Shown here: positions 63,125 through 64,000 of the stretch, piece after piece
Position numbering within the stretch: the stretch's first letter is position 1
How the letters are laid out: every line of letters begins with the position of its first letter
Assembly (NCBI RefSeq): GCF_037071985.1
Contig: NZ_JAXHDF010000007.1
Span: 186,001 to 250,000 of the forward strand
DNA from: Pseudogracilibacillus sp037071985
GTDB lineage: Bacteria; Bacillota; Bacilli; Bacillales; Amphibacillaceae
Direction of reading: 5' to 3'
Length of the DNA stretch: 64,000 nt
Notes under the pieces: model-generated
Told to the model about the DNA's origin: nothing
The model's input: the letters and a program-made list of their open reading frames with translations, nothing else
Database searches by the model: none
Program-made: the position numbers and the translations under genes

Positions 63125-63862
63125 TTATTTTTCTTCTTGTAGATATCCTTTTGATAATACAAAATCTTTTAAAAATGGTCTTCGTTTGTCAGATAGAAAA
63201 TCCGTCATAACCTGACTCCAAGTTGTTTCCTTACTATTTGTAGTTCTCTTTTTATAATAATTTGAAATTACCTCATCGTATTCTGTTAATATTTGTTCGT
63301 ATTTAGTTTCATCATAATCATCCGTATGTACAATGGCTTTCACCGGTAGTCTTGGTTTTACTTCATTTTGCTCATCTGGAACTCCTACAGTTAAGCCAAA
63401 AAGAGGGATAACATGATCAGGAAGAGAGAGCAGATCGCTTATCTCTCGAGGATTATTTCTAACTCCTCCTATAAAACAGATTCCATATCCTTTAGACTCA
63501 GCAGCAATCACAAAATTTTGTGCTAGTAAAGCCGTATCAATAGCGGCAACTAAAAAGTTTTCTAATGTACCACCTTTTATTTCTTCGCCATGTCTTAAGA
63601 CTGCATGTCTTGCTCGATTTAAATCAGCGCAAAACACTAATGATAACGCAGCCGTTTTAAATTGTTGTTGATTACTGGAAAGTTCCCCCAACTTATTAAT
63701 TTTTTCTCTGTCTTTAATTTGAATAACCGAATAAGCTTGGACGAAGTTGGAACTTGCCGCATATTGTGCAGCATTCAAAAGTTCATAAAATTCTTGATCG
63801 CTGATAGGTGTAGACTTATAGTTTCGAACAGATCGATGTGATTTTAGTATATTTAAAACCAA
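63125..63862 (-). CDS. NfsA-type FMN nitroreductase / NADPH oxidoreductase
   Basis: A 245-residue flavoprotein of the NfsA/FRP family: HRSVRNYKSTPISDQEF near the start (FMN contact H-R-S-x-R), AAQYAASSNFVQAYSVI, GYGICFIGGVRNNP and GLTVGVPDEQNEVKPRLP, then the helical C-terminal excursion with SWQ-like WSQVM. Members reduce quinones or nitro compounds with NADPH, and the natural substrate is often unknown. TTG start with GAGGAGG eight bases upstream. It opens the visible cluster after the regulator gene. Confidence 0.85.
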   Translation of the reverse strand: MVLNILKSHRSVRNYKSTPISDQEFYELLNAAQYAASSNFVQAYSVIQIKDREKINKLGELSSNQQQFKTAALSLVFCADLNRARHAVLRHGEEIKGGTLENFLVAAIDTALLAQNFVIAAESKGYGICFIGGVRNNPREISDLLSLPDHVIPLFGLTVGVPDEQNEVKPRLPVKAIVHTDDYDETKYEQILTEYDEVISNYYKKRTTNSKETTWSQVMTDFLSDKRRPFLKDFVLSKGYLQEEK

Positions 63863-63900
63863 ATCTATAACCTCCTCTTCGGTGAAAGCTAATATTCTAA

Positions 63901-64000
63901 TTAGATAGATTCATTTTTATTTTTTTCATCATTCATTTGTTGAATTACTTTTAATAAGTTATTTTTGGTTCTTGTTAAATGATATTCCATAGCTAGTCTT
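63901..64000 (-). CDS. C-terminal end of a regulator-like protein (cut by window edge)
   Basis: The minus strand is open from the window end to TAA at 63903-63901, giving 32 residues ending AMEYHLTRTKNNLLKVIQQ and a charged tail. The helical A-x-x-H-L-x-x-x pattern resembles the last helix of GntR-family FCD regulators, but 32 residues cannot settle the family. The stop lies 38 bp upstream of the nitroreductase gene on the same strand, so it may be the first gene of the catabolic operon. Confidence 0.5.
   Translation of the reverse strand, partial: RLAMEYHLTRTKNNLLKVIQQMNDEKNKNESI

Noticed and set aside
1..64000. CRISPR arrays, tRNA/rRNA genes, insertion sequences, phage or toxin-antitoxin/defence genes
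   Set aside because: Scanned on both strands; no regular spaced repeats, no cloverleaf or rRNA sequence, and no transposase, integrase or defence-family motifs seen.

Overview
The window is from a low-GC Gram-positive bacterium of the Bacillaceae, probably an Oceanobacillus/Virgibacillus/Gracilibacillus-like genus. The evidence is a ComK homologue, a TasA-like/SipW/TapA-like matrix operon, a YwqE/YwqD/YveK-headed exopolysaccharide locus with an EpsN-type aminotransferase, strong AGGAGG ribosome binding sites, frequent TTG and GTG starts, and intrinsic terminators. It is chromosomal. I see no rRNA, tRNA, CRISPR array, transposase or phage gene.

Layout. 1-3.3 kb: the end of comK, a GNAT acetyltransferase and a two-gene membrane/Asp-box pair. 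3.7-17.5 kb: a galactose regulon with a ROK repressor, galK-galE-galT-galM on the minus strand, and a divergent ABC sugar importer followed by an M81 peptidase-family protein and a CBM9-like protein. pgcA then converts glucose-1-phosphate to glucose-6-phosphate. Three near-identical AT-rich operators sit at the rok, galK and importer promoters, which ties these units into one regulon. 17.6-35.5 kb: a Wzx/Wzy-type exopolysaccharide locus on the minus strand, ending in a 5'-truncated ugd. Its distal genes (GNAT, ACC-deaminase-like enzyme, ATP-grasp ligase, EpsN aminotransferase) have their own promoter and look like an amino-sugar modification module. The locus has a Stealth phosphotransferase and a priming transferase but no ordinary glycosyltransferase. 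36-37.3 kb: a LysM/NlpC-P60 cell-wall hydrolase behind a structured leader. 37.4-41.2 kb: an ApgM-like phosphatase-superfamily enzyme and a DASS anion transporter, divergent from a LysR regulator. 41.7-43.3 kb: an ECF sigma factor and its DUF4179 anti-sigma factor. 43.4-46 kb: the tapA-like/sipW/FIMAH/tasA-like matrix operon. 46.3-49.8 kb: a deacetylase lipoprotein, a creatininase-family amidohydrolase next to the wreck of an ABC permease gene, and a secreted glucosaminidase. 50.1-64 kb: a 13-gene minus-strand catabolic cluster with a LIV-type ABC importer, five dehydrogenases, an FAD L-2-hydroxyglutarate oxidase-like protein, a TPP decarboxylase/lyase-like enzyme, a nitroreductase-like flavoprotein and the end of a regulator.

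How it fits together. Imported or released galactose enters the Leloir pathway and leaves as glucose-1-phosphate. The same UDP-sugar pool can feed the neighbouring exopolysaccharide locus. The matrix-protein operon, the wall hydrolases and the ECF pair make much of the window a cell-surface region. The right-hand cluster is a separate catabolic unit; its gene content would fit oxidation of a hydroxy acid through an oxo acid and an aldehyde to a carboxylic acid, but the substrate cannot be read from sequence. All functional calls come from reading motifs by eye; no database search was run.
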